Shown: positions 42,720 through 58,033, counted from the first letter of the stretch. The stretch is 64,000 bases of DNA from Clostridiales bacterium (GCA_019419865.1 JAHZIG010000007.1:1-64000); one strand, 5' to 3'. The notes: generated from the letters alone by a model not told the origin. Program-made: numbers and translations.

Positions 42720-44864
42720 TTAGCATACGGTAAGTATTAATTCAACCGCCTTATATATCCCGGTAGTTAAAAGACACATGCCGACGCCGAACGCGGTTGG
42801 TAGAAGAGCCGCGTACAGAGCCATAAGCTTGCTTCCGGTTTCTCGGATAATCGTCAGCAGCGTTGTGCAGCACGGAGAATGAAACAGCGTTAAGATCAAT
42901 ACGTTGACCGCGGTAAGTATCGTCCAGCCGTGCGCGCTGAATATTTCGGCAAGATTCGCCGCTCCGGATATATCCTGCATACCCGAGGTTTGCATATAAC
43001 ACATTATAAGTATCGGCAGCATTATCTCATTCGCGGGCAGTGACAGAATAAACGCGAGCATAATAAAGCCGTCGATCCCGAGAATCGAACCGATAGGGTC
43101 TAAGAGCCGTCCCGCCCAGTTTAGAATACTTGCGTCGCCGATCTGTACGTTAGCAAGGAGCCAGATCAGAACCCCGGCGGGCAGGGCGGAAACCAGCGCT
43201 CGGCCGAGCACGAATAGAGTTCTGTCGAATACGGAGCGATAGATAGTTTTCCATATTTGCGGCTTTCTGTACGGCGGCAATTCCAAAACGGAGCGGCTGT
43301 TATCCGTCTTATAAACCGTTTTGCTGAGAATCCTTGTGGCGAGCAGAGCGGCTCCGACGCTAAGCGTAATAGCTCCGAGTATGAGCGCCGCGCGTCCGAA
43401 CGCCGATATCCCAGGCTTGGCCGCGGCGAAGATCACGCCTGATACCGTTATTATAAGCGCGAACTTCCCGTTGCAGGGGATAAAGCTGTTTGTGAGCGCC
43501 GCGATCTTGCGCTCGTTCTCAGTGGGCATGATCCTGCACCCTACTACGCCTACCGCGTTGCAGCCGAGACCCATGCACAAGGTAAGGGCCTGTTTCCCGC
43601 CGGTTCCGCAGCGTTTGAAGCAACTGTCTAAGTTAAAGGCTACGCGCGGCAAATATCCCAAGTCCTCCAAAAGCGTAAACAGAGGAAAGAATATCGCCAT
43701 TGGCGGAAGCATAACCGCTATTATCCACGTTACGGTCGTATACGCGCCGTCGATTATCAGACGAACCGCCGGTTCGGGAAGCTTTAGCAGATCAAGCGCC
43801 CTTTCAAGATAGAACTTTACCCATTCGAAAAAGCCGCTCAGCAAAGCCGAAGGGTAGTTCGCGCCGCATACGGTGAGCCAGATCAACGCGCCGAAGAAGA
43901 GCAGCATAGTTAAAACTCCCGCGCGTCCCGAGGTCAAGCGCTTGTCTATTTTCAGATTTCTCTCGCTCCTTTTTCCGTCGCTAAAGCTTACGCAGCCGTC
44001 CGCGATCCGCTTAGCCGCCGCCGCTCTGGAAGCGCTAATCGCTTCGCGTAAGTCTTTTGGTTCCATACCCATGAACTCAAGCTCGGACTCTATCTTTTTA
44101 AGCGCTCGCCGCGTATAATTAAACTCGGCGCCGTTTATACCGGTAATCTCCGACAGCCGCTCTGAAACGGATCCCGGGTCGGTCAGCGCCGACAGCGCCG
44201 CGTATCTCTTTGCTGAGTCTGAAATATCCGAAGTTTTATTTTCGCTAAGATCGGACTCGAGAGCCTCGGCGATATCGTCGAGCGCGTTATTTATAAAACC
44301 CGGGTAGATATTTCGCGGCGCGGAGCCGCTTCTCTTAGACTGCGTAGAGCGTATTTTTTCTTTAAGCTTTAAAATATCCCTTTTATTTTTTGCGGCGATT
44401 GCTACCACCGGAGCGCCAAGCTCTTTTTCCAATTTGGACGCGTCTATTTCTATACCCCTGCGTTTTGCTTCGTCCATAAGATTGAGACAGATCAAAACGT
44501 CGCCGCCCATTTCGAGGATTTGCAGCGCCAAGATCAGGTTCCTGCCGAGGCAGGTTGCGTCGACTACCACTATCGTTAGATCGCAGTTATTTTTCAGTAT
44601 AAAATCCGAAGCGACTTTTTCTTCGGCAGAGTTGAAGTTCAGCGAATATGTACCAGGAAGATCGTATACCGTATAACCGCAATCATTAAATATAAAGCCG
44701 CCGCGGGCGAGCTCAACCGTTTTTCCGGTCCAGTTCCCGGTGTGTTGTTTAAGACCGGTCAGCGCGTTGAACACCGTGCTTTTGCCGACGTTTGGATTGC
44801 CGGCGAGCAGGAGCGTTTTGTTTTCTGAAGGCTCATGCTTTTTCGGCTTATTATGTTTCTTCAT
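42720..44864 (-). CDS. feoB: Ferrous iron transporter FeoB
   Basis: 714 residues. An N-terminal G-protein domain (about 16-180) has G1 GNPNVGKST, a Thr-containing switch NWTGKTVEL, G3 DLPGTYSL and NLMDEAKRRGIEID. A helical GDI-like domain follows (about 190-290). The membrane core (about 305-714) has two Gate motifs (GCNAVGVVGCRIMPTENERKIAALTNSFIPCNGKFALI, and SLPANEIMLPILIMCYMQ) typical of FeoB. It imports Fe2+ under anaerobic, iron-poor conditions. It overlaps feoA by 14 bases, so they form one operon. A separate FeoC is not present. No clear Fur or DtxR box was identified upstream by eye. Confidence 0.96.
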   Translation of the reverse strand: MKKHNKPKKHEPSENKTLLLAGNPNVGKSTVFNALTGLKQHTGNWTGKTVELARGGFIFNDCGYTVYDLPGTYSLNFNSAEEKVASDFILKNNCDLTIVVVDATCLGRNLILALQILEMGGDVLICLNLMDEAKRRGIEIDASKLEKELGAPVVAIAAKNKRDILKLKEKIRSTQSKRSGSAPRNIYPGFINNALDDIAEALESDLSENKTSDISDSAKRYAALSALTDPGSVSERLSEITGINGAEFNYTRRALKKIESELEFMGMEPKDLREAISASRAAAAKRIADGCVSFSDGKRSERNLKIDKRLTSGRAGVLTMLLFFGALIWLTVCGANYPSALLSGFFEWVKFYLERALDLLKLPEPAVRLIIDGAYTTVTWIIAVMLPPMAIFFPLFTLLEDLGYLPRVAFNLDSCFKRCGTGGKQALTLCMGLGCNAVGVVGCRIMPTENERKIAALTNSFIPCNGKFALIITVSGVIFAAAKPGISAFGRAALILGAITLSVGAALLATRILSKTVYKTDNSRSVLELPPYRKPQIWKTIYRSVFDRTLFVLGRALVSALPAGVLIWLLANVQIGDASILNWAGRLLDPIGSILGIDGFIMLAFILSLPANEIMLPILIMCYMQTSGMQDISGAANLAEIFSAHGWTILTAVNVLILTLFHSPCCTTLLTIIRETGSKLMALYAALLPTAFGVGMCLLTTGIYKAVELILTVC

Positions 44865-45093
44865 GAGGACAAACCCTTATCAGTTCCGCTTCGTTTTTTC
44901 TCAGCGCGATCAAGGCGCCCATGATCATATACGCGGTCGGATCTCCGAACGGGCCGCAGAACTTAGCCGTGATCGTCGCCCGCGGCGAAAAACCGAATTC
45001 GTAGAGACGGCCGTTTTCTTTAAGCGCGTTATCCATATCGACTATATTGGCTTCGACATCTATAGGAAGCTCGTCGAGCGTCATGATTTTCAA
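44851..45093 (-). CDS. feoA: Ferrous iron transport protein A (SH3-like)
   Basis: 80 residues; a FeoA SH3-like beta-barrel (LDELPIDVEANIVDM, LYEFGFSPRATITAKF, DPTAYMIMGALIALRKNEAELIRV) that supports FeoB activity. TTG 45093 is chosen: GGAGGG lies six bases before it, while the longer TTG at 45108 would use bases of that site. ATG 45084 is 15 bases away. The gene ends 14 bases inside feoB. The upstream region 45094-45381 separates it from a divergent secreted-protein gene and holds no other gene. Confidence 0.92.
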   Translation of the reverse strand: MKIMTLDELPIDVEANIVDMDNALKENGRLYEFGFSPRATITAKFCGPFGDPTAYMIMGALIALRKNEAELIRVCPHEET

Positions 45094-45381
45094 ATTAAAT
45101 CCCTCCAATTCCTGATGCTGTTATTTATATCATATGTATAAGCTCCACGGTTTGACACTTTTTTGAAAAACCCGTTTTGAATTGCATCGCGTTTAAAGTT
45201 TCTCGCATAAATCGTTTTCGCCGATATGTCATTATGCTGTGAAATTATGAATATTATAATTTAAAGATTGATTTTTTGATTTAAGTGATATATAATATCT
45301 GTAAGGCTATATCCGGTAGCGCTTATTAACACAGAAATTAGGCGAAAAGAATAAAATAAAAATTTTGAAGGGTGGAATTAG

Positions 45382-46218
45382 ATGAAGAAGTTTTTAGGCA
45401 TACTTATATTTTGCGTGGTCGTTTTGGTCTCCTGCGGTGTTTTTGTGTGCGCCGACGCCGCGGAGATAGAAGACATATACGTAAACGGGCAGGTCCTTGA
45501 AATAGACGAGTCTCAGACTCCGTACATAAAGAACGACAGGACTATGATACCGCTGAGAGCGGTTTCCGAGGCGATGAACGCGACCGTTTATTGGTTTGAC
45601 GACGATAAATCGATACAGATCGTGAGATACGACACTACTCTTACGCTCCAGATCGATAATAACATAATGAAGGTGTATCAGATAATCGATAATGAATTTA
45701 CCGAGGTCGGAGAAACCGAATTAGACGCTCCTCCCGAGCTTGGCGACGAGTCGAGAGGTTACAGGACGTTTGTTCCGTTCAGAGCTATAGCCGAAGCGCT
45801 CGGCGCAAAGATCGACGCGGAGGTCGTCAGCGGACATGAAGGAGAATACGACGCGCCTATGAATATCGTTCTCGAAGACGATTTTTATGAGACGAAGGAT
45901 ATAAATACCGTTACGGTAATGGATCTATATAACAAGGCCGAGGTCGAAAACGATACACTCGTATCGGTGGACGGAACGATTGTGAAAGTTGAAGGTCAAT
46001 ACTATCTCCAAGATCTGGAGAATCCGGCCTATATGGTGTCGCTCAGCAGTATTCCCGACGTGGCCGACTATTGGACGCAGCAGCTTGGCGTCGAGAGCAA
46101 CGATCCAAACGGCATCAGGGTCAATATTACCGGGATAGTGGAGCTTAACGAGTACGACGCCTACACCATTCCCATGAGACGCACGGTTACCGGAATAAGG
46201 CCTTTGGCTGAATCGTAA
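45382..46218 (+). CDS. Secreted copper-amine-oxidase N-terminal-like domain protein
   Basis: 278 residues with a signal peptide (about 1-26, ILIFCVVVLVSCGVFVCADA; Val-Ser-Cys-Gly could be a lipobox, so it may be a lipoprotein). Residues about 30-155 are the stalk-type Cu_amine_oxidN1 fold: IYVNGQVLEIDESQTPY, RTMIPLRAVSEAMNATVYWF, TFVPFRAIAEALGAKID. No copper ligands are expected. The last 110 residues (VMDLYNKAEVENDTLVSVDGTIVKVEGQYYLQDLENP..) look like an OB-like beta domain of unknown role. GGGTGG precedes ATG 45382. It is divergent from feoAB and followed by a terminator. Confidence 0.83.
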   Translation: MKKFLGILIFCVVVLVSCGVFVCADAAEIEDIYVNGQVLEIDESQTPYIKNDRTMIPLRAVSEAMNATVYWFDDDKSIQIVRYDTTLTLQIDNNIMKVYQIIDNEFTEVGETELDAPPELGDESRGYRTFVPFRAIAEALGAKIDAEVVSGHEGEYDAPMNIVLEDDFYETKDINTVTVMDLYNKAEVENDTLVSVDGTIVKVEGQYYLQDLENPAYMVSLSSIPDVADYWTQQLGVESNDPNGIRVNITGIVELNEYDAYTIPMRRTVTGIRPLAES

Positions 46219-46285
46219 GACTAATACGTTTATTTTAAGGAATTTTAAGTTTTAAATCAAAACTTTGCAAGAAGACTAAAAGATA

Positions 46286-46315
46286 TTAGATTTATCAGCG
46301 TTAGATTTATCAGCG
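46286..46315 (+). repeat. Perfect 15-bp tandem duplication
   Basis: TTAGATTTATCAGCG occurs twice without a gap (46286-46300, 46301-46315), just before a terminator stem. It is probably a recent slippage duplication. Confidence 0.8.
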
Positions 46316-46347
46316 CGACGGCATATTGTTGGCCGCCGCGCTTTTTT
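46312..46347 (+). terminator. Intrinsic terminator
   Basis: AGCGCG.CGGC pairs with GCCG.CGCGCT, followed by TTTTTT, between convergent genes. Confidence 0.85.
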
Positions 46348-46371
46348 GAGCTTTAAAATCGCTTTATATTT

Positions 46372-47199
46372 TTATTTCAAAAGAGCCCGATTTCTAAATT
46401 CTTTCGGCGACAATCCGGTATGGCTTTTAACGTATCGAGACAGCGAACTCGCTCCGCTGAAATTGAAGTTGTCGGCTATGTCGGTCAAGGAAACAGACTT
46501 ATTTCCGAGCAGCTTTGCGATCTTTTCCATGCGGAGCGTGTCTACGTATTTCATCGGAGACATGCCGAATGTCTTTTTAAATTCGCGCGAAAAATATGAT
46601 GGGCTTACATGTACAAAATTTGACAAGTCGTCGAGAGTTATAGGCCTCTGGGTGATAGTTTTATCTATGAATAATAAAACCGCTCTGAAATCGATCGACG
46701 ATTTATACCTTTCAGTCTCTTGGATGAAACGCGTCCTTTTGAAAAAATGATAGAGTATCTCGCAGACGACGGATTTAAGCCATAAGTCCCTGCATATATC
46801 GTCCGAGCCGCTTTCGGGCGCTCCTTTTATAAACAGCGCCTGTAAATCGAATTCCGGTTCAAAATTAGCCGTAAGATCAAAATTGATATAATCGAATATA
46901 TTTATCCCGTCAACTCTTGATTCAAAGCTGTAATAGGCCATAAGCGTATCGTCCGCCGAGAGGCCGTCCGCTATCTTATACTCGACGACGGCGTCGGCGG
47001 GAACGAACATAAGCGAATTCGGCGACGGTACGTATCTCTCGCCCCTTATCTGCCATTCGCATTTCCCTACAGGCACATAGTATATTTTATTGTGGAGAGA
47101 AAGGCCGTTGACGCCATAAAAACCGTATGGTTTAAAAGGCTTGTACGCCGCGCTGCAAACGTTGATATTGGTTTTGGTTAAAAGCTCTTGGAAGTTCAT
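46372..47199 (-). CDS. AraC family transcriptional regulator
   Basis: 275 residues. A cupin-like N-terminal sensor (about 10-110; KIYYVPVGKCEWQIRGERYVPSPNSLMFVPADAVVEYK) precedes the double HTH (about 175-275; ITLDDLSNFVHVSPSYFSREFKKTFGMSPMKYV, then SLTDIADNFNFSGASSLSRYVKSHTGLSPKEFR). ATG 47199 has AAGGAG eight bases upstream; the longer frame from 47298 lacks a site. It is divergent from the GH2 gene at 47488 and is the likely sugar-responsive regulator of that gene. The arrangement repeats that of the AraC/GH43 pair 10 kb away. Confidence 0.93.
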   Translation of the reverse strand: MNFQELLTKTNINVCSAAYKPFKPYGFYGVNGLSLHNKIYYVPVGKCEWQIRGERYVPSPNSLMFVPADAVVEYKIADGLSADDTLMAYYSFESRVDGINIFDYINFDLTANFEPEFDLQALFIKGAPESGSDDICRDLWLKSVVCEILYHFFKRTRFIQETERYKSSIDFRAVLLFIDKTITQRPITLDDLSNFVHVSPSYFSREFKKTFGMSPMKYVDTLRMEKIAKLLGNKSVSLTDIADNFNFSGASSLSRYVKSHTGLSPKEFRNRALLK

Positions 47200-47328
47200 A
47201 AATAGCGCTCCTTTATAATTAAAGTATAACAGAGGCATACCGGAATGTAAAGAGAAATTCGGGACTTTACGCGCCGCTTTTTTGTGAATTTTGTTCAAGA
47301 ATTGTTAAGTTTAAATCAAGTTTGGATA

Positions 47329-47357
47329 TTAACAGCGATCGTCTCGTCTGATATAAT
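47329..47357 (+). promoter_or_regulatory. Promoter of the GH2 glycosidase gene
   Basis: TTAACA (47329-47334), 17-base spacer, TATAAT (47352-47357), with about 120 bases of untranslated leader. Confidence 0.6.
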
Positions 47358-47430
47358 TAAAGCACAGGTTAAAAGCAATTGGAAGATATTAATTGGAGAA
47401 AGGAGAGAGGTTTGGCGGAAGTTGAAATAA

Positions 47431-53550
<6,120 letters not shown>

Positions 53551-53610
53551 TTCCTGAGTTCGTTCTAAAGCTAACAAAACAATTTATATAAAGCCATATT
53601 AAATTAGGGA

Positions 53611-53650
53611 GAGCCGTATATTGCCGTGCGCAGTATGCGGCTTTCTCTTT
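53611..53650 (+). terminator. Intrinsic terminator of the GH2 gene
   Basis: GAGCCGTATA pairs imperfectly with TATGCGGCTTTC, followed by TCTTT. Stretch 53651-53801 shows no gene. Confidence 0.65.
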
Positions 53651-53801
53651 GGGGGATCGAGGAGAAAGCCCTTGAGCTTAGAGCGGCTCTATAAGCTCCT
53701 CAACGCGGCGATTGGAGCTATAAATATATGGGCGCGGATAGGAGGCGTTCAAGATTAAGATACGGCTCGTATAGAATTTAAAAACTTTATTGAATATATG
53801 T

Positions 53802-53830
53802 TTGACAAGCCAATATCGCTATGATATAAT
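53802..53830 (+). promoter_or_regulatory. Consensus promoter of the SDR gene
   Basis: TTGACA (53802-53807), 17-base spacer, TATAAT (53825-53830), followed by AGGAGG before ATG 53864. A perfect promoter suggests high expression. Confidence 0.9.
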
Positions 53831-53863
53831 TGAAATACAGAAAATTTTTAGGAGGTTTTTAAA

Positions 53864-54649
53864 ATGGGCATTTCAGAAAAATTCAGCTTGTCCGGAAAAG
53901 TTTGTCTTGTGACGGGCGCTTCATATGGTATAGGTTACGCTATAGCATCCGGTTTTGCCGATATGGGAGCTAAGATCGTATTTAACGATATCAAGCCGGA
54001 ACTTGTTGAAAAGGGATTAGCCGCATACCAGGCGGACGGCATAGACGCAAAAGGCTATGTTTGCGATGTTACGGATGAGAAACAGGTCCAGGAAATGGTG
54101 AAGAAGATAGAGGAAGAGGTCGGCGTTATTGACGTTTTGGTTAATAATGCGGGAATCATCAAGCGTATTCCTATGCTGGAAATGACCGCTGAAGAGTTCA
54201 GACAGGTCGTAGACGTAGACCTCAACGCGCCTTTCATCGTATCCAAAGCCGTTATCCCGAGCATGATCAAGAAAGGTCACGGCAAGATCATAAACATCTG
54301 CTCTATGATGAGCGAGCTCGGCCGTGAAACGGTTTCCGCATACGCTGCAGCTAAGGGCGGACTTAAGATGCTGACCAGAAACATCTGCTCAGAGTACGGC
54401 GAGTATAACATCCAGTGTAACGGCATAGGCCCCGGTTACATAGCTACTCCGCAGACAGCTCCGCTCCGCGAGGAAGGACATCCGTTCAACAGCTTTATCA
54501 TAGCGAAGACCCCCGCGGCTCGTTGGGGCACTCCGGAAGATCTGATGGGTCCCGCTTGCTTCCTTGCATCGGACGCATCCGACTTCGTTAACGGACATGT
54601 TTTATATGTCGACGGCGGTATTTTGGCTTATATCGGTAAGCAGCCGTAA
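53864..54649 (+). CDS. SDR family oxidoreductase, gluconate 5-dehydrogenase type
   Basis: 261 residues, classical short-chain dehydrogenase. NAD(P) motif TGASYGIGYA near residue 18, NNAG at about 95, catalytic Ser near 146 with Tyr-x-x-x-Lys in SAYAAAKGG near 160, and the C-terminal VDGGILAYIGKQP typical of enzymes annotated gluconate 5-dehydrogenase (interconverting gluconate and 5-ketogluconate, or 2-keto-3-deoxygluconate-related keto acids as in KduD). Strong AGGAGG site and perfect promoter. It lies next to the GH2 gene and may act on sugar acids released from pectin-type polymers, but no kinase or isomerase of that route is nearby. Confidence 0.93.
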   Translation: MGISEKFSLSGKVCLVTGASYGIGYAIASGFADMGAKIVFNDIKPELVEKGLAAYQADGIDAKGYVCDVTDEKQVQEMVKKIEEEVGVIDVLVNNAGIIKRIPMLEMTAEEFRQVVDVDLNAPFIVSKAVIPSMIKKGHGKIINICSMMSELGRETVSAYAAAKGGLKMLTRNICSEYGEYNIQCNGIGPGYIATPQTAPLREEGHPFNSFIIAKTPAARWGTPEDLMGPACFLASDASDFVNGHVLYVDGGILAYIGKQP

Positions 54650-54700
54650 TATTTTTAGTTTTACATATACATACATCATACTTAAGATATAGCTTGATTC

Positions 54701-54727
54701 GCAGCTGCTTTTGCAGCTGCTTTTTTA
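54701..54727 (+). terminator. Intrinsic terminator of the SDR gene
   Basis: GCAGCTGC and GCAGCTGC form an 8-bp stem around TTTT, followed by TTTTTTATT. Confidence 0.9.
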
Positions 54728-54812
54728 TTAATGATTTGAACATAAACCCTTAACATGTGCATTTTATATGAGCATAACGTTTGGCTATATTAAAAGTCGC
54801 ATAAAACAAAAA

Positions 54813-54852
54813 TATCCGACTACGACGAGCGCCGCTCTGCCTTAGCCGGATA
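54813..54852 (-). terminator. Intrinsic terminator of the 54933-56354 gene
   Basis: Minus strand TATCCG pairs with CGGATA, with an inner GAGCG/CGCTC stem, followed by TTTTTGTTTT. Confidence 0.7.
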
Positions 54853-54932
54853 AGTGAACTCATAATTTATCGATATTGTATTAATTATTTAAACTATTAT
54901 TTCTAATTTAAGTTGTATTGTTTTTAACATTT

Positions 54933-56354
54933 TTATTTTGTAGAAATCTTTAAGACAAGCGGGTCGGTTTCGATCTCTACATTGCATCCTAACGTATCAA
55001 GCAAACGCTCTGCGGTTTCCGGATATAGATATATTCTATCGTTTATCTCACAATACGCGCCGTCGGCGGACATTGGATTTAACTGTATATAGTCGGAATT
55101 TGCTGCGGAGCCTTTGTTCTCGACTTTAGAAATTAATAGGTATTTTTCTTCTGGAAAATGTGAATTTAAAGCTGCGAACACGCATATGTATTCCGTATTC
55201 GCATAATTAAAATAAATATCTTCTGTATTTTCATCCCGTGTAACTTCAGAGCCAAGCGCTTCCAGAACCGTTCTTAGCGGGATAAATACTTCGCCATCTC
55301 TCGTTAAAATCGTTTCTTTACCGTTAATTTTAATATCATTTACATAAATGGCTCCTGTTTGATATATATTAGCCTGCGCATTATCATTCAGCCTTACCAA
55401 AATAGAGATAAGCTCTTCTTTCGTGATATTGTCCTGCGGATTAAACTTATTTTCATCGTCTCCGTTAAATACTCCTATAGCAGTCATGTCATCTACATAA
55501 TCGATCGCCCAGTCCGATATTTGATCTTTGTCCGCGTAATCGACGCCTGTTCCGCCGTTCATTTCAATGCCTGCTGCGTCGCATAATCCGGATAGGATTT
55601 TTGCGGCTTCTTCGCGAGTGATATAGTCGTACGGACAGAATTCTGTTTCAGACTTACCGTTGATTACACCTTTATTCCATAAAGATGTAATTCCTGCGTC
55701 CGCCGCGTCAGAAAATGGCGGCGAAACGAAATTCTCTGAATCTGATTGCGTTCCGGTTATGCTCAAAAAATTATCCGCAAGCTGACAAAACTCCATTCTC
55801 GTTATGTTTTTGTTATAATCAATTCTAAACCATTTGGGCAATAAATTATTTTCTATTGCAATTTCTACATATTCCTCAGCCCACTTTGACGGTTCGAAAG
55901 ATACGTCGTCTAAAACAACGTCGCCTGTCTTGAGAGCATAAATGAATGTGACAAAGCGGCCATATTCAATAGCGTCGACTGAATACTGTTTTCTTGTTTC
56001 ATCATAAAATCGTCCGTTAATAAATCCAATTTTACTGACATCCTCATTGTTTTTAACAATATTAATATTAACGATAGGAATATCTGCGCCGTTTATCAGT
56101 TTGCCGTCGTCAACCAAACTCATTGCATTAAGTAGATGTAATATATATGTCATTTGATTTCTGTCATTTGTGTTAAACACAAAACAATATTTCGAATCCC
56201 GTATAGGCTCTATTGTTACAGAAACATCAATTTCTGCAACTTCCGCAACATTATCTTGTATTGCAGTTTCATCATATATTGTCTCTGCGCACATTCCGTT
56301 CATAGGGACCCAAATAAGGTCGCAAATAATTAACATACATATGAATTTAAACAT
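54933..56354 (-). CDS. Secreted SLH-repeat protein with copper-amine-oxidase N-like domain
   Basis: 473 residues. Signal peptide about 1-24 (MFKFICMLIICDLIWVPMNG, then MCAET). The N-terminal part (about 30-160) is unassigned. Two to three SLH-type repeats cover about 165-345, including GVINGKSETEFCPYDYITREEAAKIL and GVFNGDDENKFNPQDNITKEELISIL. Residues about 355-470 form a stalk-type Cu_amine_oxidN1 domain (DIKINGKETILTRDGEVFIPLRTVLEALGSEV). ATG 56354 has GGAGGT six bases upstream; the longer frame from 56417 is not supported. It lies 91 bases downstream of the 56446-57078 gene on the same strand and may be co-transcribed. Likely a wall-anchored envelope protein. Confidence 0.85.
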   Translation of the reverse strand: MFKFICMLIICDLIWVPMNGMCAETIYDETAIQDNVAEVAEIDVSVTIEPIRDSKYCFVFNTNDRNQMTYILHLLNAMSLVDDGKLINGADIPIVNINIVKNNEDVSKIGFINGRFYDETRKQYSVDAIEYGRFVTFIYALKTGDVVLDDVSFEPSKWAEEYVEIAIENNLLPKWFRIDYNKNITRMEFCQLADNFLSITGTQSDSENFVSPPFSDAADAGITSLWNKGVINGKSETEFCPYDYITREEAAKILSGLCDAAGIEMNGGTGVDYADKDQISDWAIDYVDDMTAIGVFNGDDENKFNPQDNITKEELISILVRLNDNAQANIYQTGAIYVNDIKINGKETILTRDGEVFIPLRTVLEALGSEVTRDENTEDIYFNYANTEYICVFAALNSHFPEEKYLLISKVENKGSAANSDYIQLNPMSADGAYCEINDRIYLYPETAERLLDTLGCNVEIETDPLVLKISTK

Positions 56355-56445
56355 TATTATACCTCCATGTATTGAATGTAAAATGCCACGCATACTTGAT
56401 TTCAACGAATACGCCATGGTTAATTAATCTTGTTTTACGTTACTA

Positions 56446-57078
56446 CTAACGGAATTCATATTTACCTATTATTTTACCATCCGAACGCCGTATTACAGCC
56501 GTTTTCATACCCGTATGAGAGACTCTGGCAGTATAGGCGTACACAAGCCAAGCGTCTTGTTCCCTATCAAAATATACTTGTATTCCCAACTCGTCGGCGG
56601 GATAATCGCTATAGCCCAATATATCCTTACCGATCTCAGCTGCGAGCCATGCTGTTGAGACCTCGCCGTATCCGTTATTTATGGGGGTCAGATGATATTC
56701 TTCGATGAATTCGGCATATGAGAAATCCGCGTCGTTAGAATAATAATACGGCGCTCCGCCGGATAATAGGCCTTCCCTAGATTCGTCCATATTTTGATAA
56801 AACGGCAATACGTTTTCAGCGTCGCTGGATACTTTGATCCTGTTTTCCTTTTCTATCCAATCGACACTATACCCCAAATTTTCGTACAACTGCCTTAAAG
56901 ATACATATGTATTGTCGTCGATCGAAACAACCGGCAAATCAAACTCTTGTTCTATACCGTCGAGCTCTATAACGCTATCCGACTCTTTTGCTATATACTC
57001 CCGATATAGGCTGTCGGCAGCCGCTCCTGTGGAAAATATTAACCCGGCGGCCAATATTCCAGATATAACTTTTTTCAT
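56446..57078 (-). CDS. Secreted stalk/copper-amine-oxidase N-like domain protein
   Basis: 210 residues with a signal peptide (about 1-20, MKKVISGILAAGLIFSTGAA). Residues about 32-85 hold a stalk-type module (IELDGIEQEFDLPVVSIDDNTYVSLRQLYENLGYSVDWIEKENRIKV). The last 110 residues, with TPINNGYGEVSTAWLAAEIGKDILG and AWLVYAYTARVSHTGMKTAVIRRSDGKIIGKYEF, resemble the NTF2-like YbbC/YhhH-type domain (tentative). ATG 57078 is chosen for its AGGAGG site. The protein is probably extracytoplasmic; its partner may be the SLH protein immediately downstream. Confidence 0.8.
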   Translation of the reverse strand: MKKVISGILAAGLIFSTGAAADSLYREYIAKESDSVIELDGIEQEFDLPVVSIDDNTYVSLRQLYENLGYSVDWIEKENRIKVSSDAENVLPFYQNMDESREGLLSGGAPYYYSNDADFSYAEFIEEYHLTPINNGYGEVSTAWLAAEIGKDILGYSDYPADELGIQVYFDREQDAWLVYAYTARVSHTGMKTAVIRRSDGKIIGKYEFR

Positions 57079-57626
57079 CAAATCTTTTCCTCCTTGTACT
57101 TTATGATCGCATTTTTTAGTTGGGAAATTGGTAGATATTATCACGACGGACGAACCGGTTAGCCGATCATAAGCCCAACTATTCCGGCGCTTTGATATGA
57201 TCCGTGTATTTAATTATTCGCCCGCATTAGACATACGTCGATATACGCCGCTTTCGGTCAATTCAAAAAACAGAATTTTATAGATAAATAAACCGCATCC
57301 ACCAATTTCCTATGCAGACGTATGTTTACTGAGTATAAATATTCAAACGTAATCTCGGCGTTTGTACTCGTATTAATAATTTTATACGATCCTGCAATAA
57401 GGTTTATTATTTTATTCCTTTATCTAATGATAGCGCTGTTGTCATAATAAGTCAATACTTTTTTGATATTATTTCAATTTTATTTCAATTTATTTTTTAT
57501 TACACGTTTTAAAAATGGGGGGGGGTGGCGGTAGATTCATTATGAATATAATATACGCTTGAAATAGCGTTGTTATTGATTGCTGCGCTTTTGCATAATT
57601 TTTTTAATAATTTTAAAGATTTCCTA
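57079..57626. other. Gene-free region upstream of the copper operon
   Basis: No gene with a ribosome site is seen in about 550 bp. It contains a run of nine G (57517-57525) and a weak 7-bp inverted repeat AGTTGGG/CCCAACT (about 57118-57180). A minus-strand frame at 57509-57976 is a shadow of csoR. Confidence 0.5.
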
Positions 57627-57655
57627 TTGACAAATACCCCACAAGGGTATATTAT
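57627..57655 (+). promoter_or_regulatory. Promoter of csoR-copA, covered by operator 1
   Basis: TTGACA (57627-57632), 17-base spacer, TATTAT (57650-57655). The spacer is almost entirely the first CsoR box, so bound CsoR would block RNA polymerase. Confidence 0.85.
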
Positions 57656-57684
57656 TATATTTGAAAAATACCTTGTGGGGGTAT
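57634..57684. promoter_or_regulatory. Two CsoR operator boxes
   Basis: Box 1 ATACCCCACAAGGGTAT (57634-57650) and box 2 ATACCTTGTGGGGGTAT (57668-57684) are 17-bp pseudopalindromes with the G/C-tract layout of CsoR sites. Box 2 is largely the reverse complement of box 1. Centre spacing is 34 bp. Confidence 0.85.
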
Positions 57685-57712
57685 TTAATAAAAGAATTGG
57701 GAGAAAATAAAA

Positions 57713-58033
57713 ATGGAAGATAAAAAAATAAAAAGCGAGAGCGAATGCCAGTGCAGATACAAGGCGACGCCGCGCGATGAAAAAGAGTTGAGGGCGCTTA
57801 AGAACCGAATAAACCGAATGATAGGTCAGCTTGGCGGGATAAGTAAAATGTTGGACGACAACCGTTATTGCGGCGATATACTCAATCAGGTATCGGCCGT
57901 GGAGAGCGCGCTTAAGTCGTTCGGTTATATAGTGCTTAAGGAGCATATGGACACCTGCGTTATCGAGCAGATACAAAACGGCGAGTTCGAGGTAATGGAG
58001 GAGACGCTGGAGCTTATTAAAAAATTAAAGTAG
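57713..58033 (+). CDS. csoR: Copper-sensing repressor CsoR
   Basis: 106-residue all-helical metalloregulator. The Cu(I) triad is C53 (NRYCGDIL), H78 and C82 (KEHMDTC). Conserved RINRMIGQLGGI near residue 32 precedes it. Cu(I) binding releases DNA and allows expression of copA. Two extra cysteines (C12, C14) near the N-terminus are unusual and could be a further metal or redox site. GGGAG precedes ATG 57713. It is first in the operon, 78 bases before copA, with two CsoR boxes upstream, so it represses itself. Confidence 0.94.
   Translation: MEDKKIKSESECQCRYKATPRDEKELRALKNRINRMIGQLGGISKMLDDNRYCGDILNQVSAVESALKSFGYIVLKEHMDTCVIEQIQNGEFEVMEETLELIKKLK

Noticed and set aside
57509..57976. Minus-strand frame overlapping csoR and its promoter
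   Set aside because: csoR and its operators explain the region; the antisense frame lacks a start signal.
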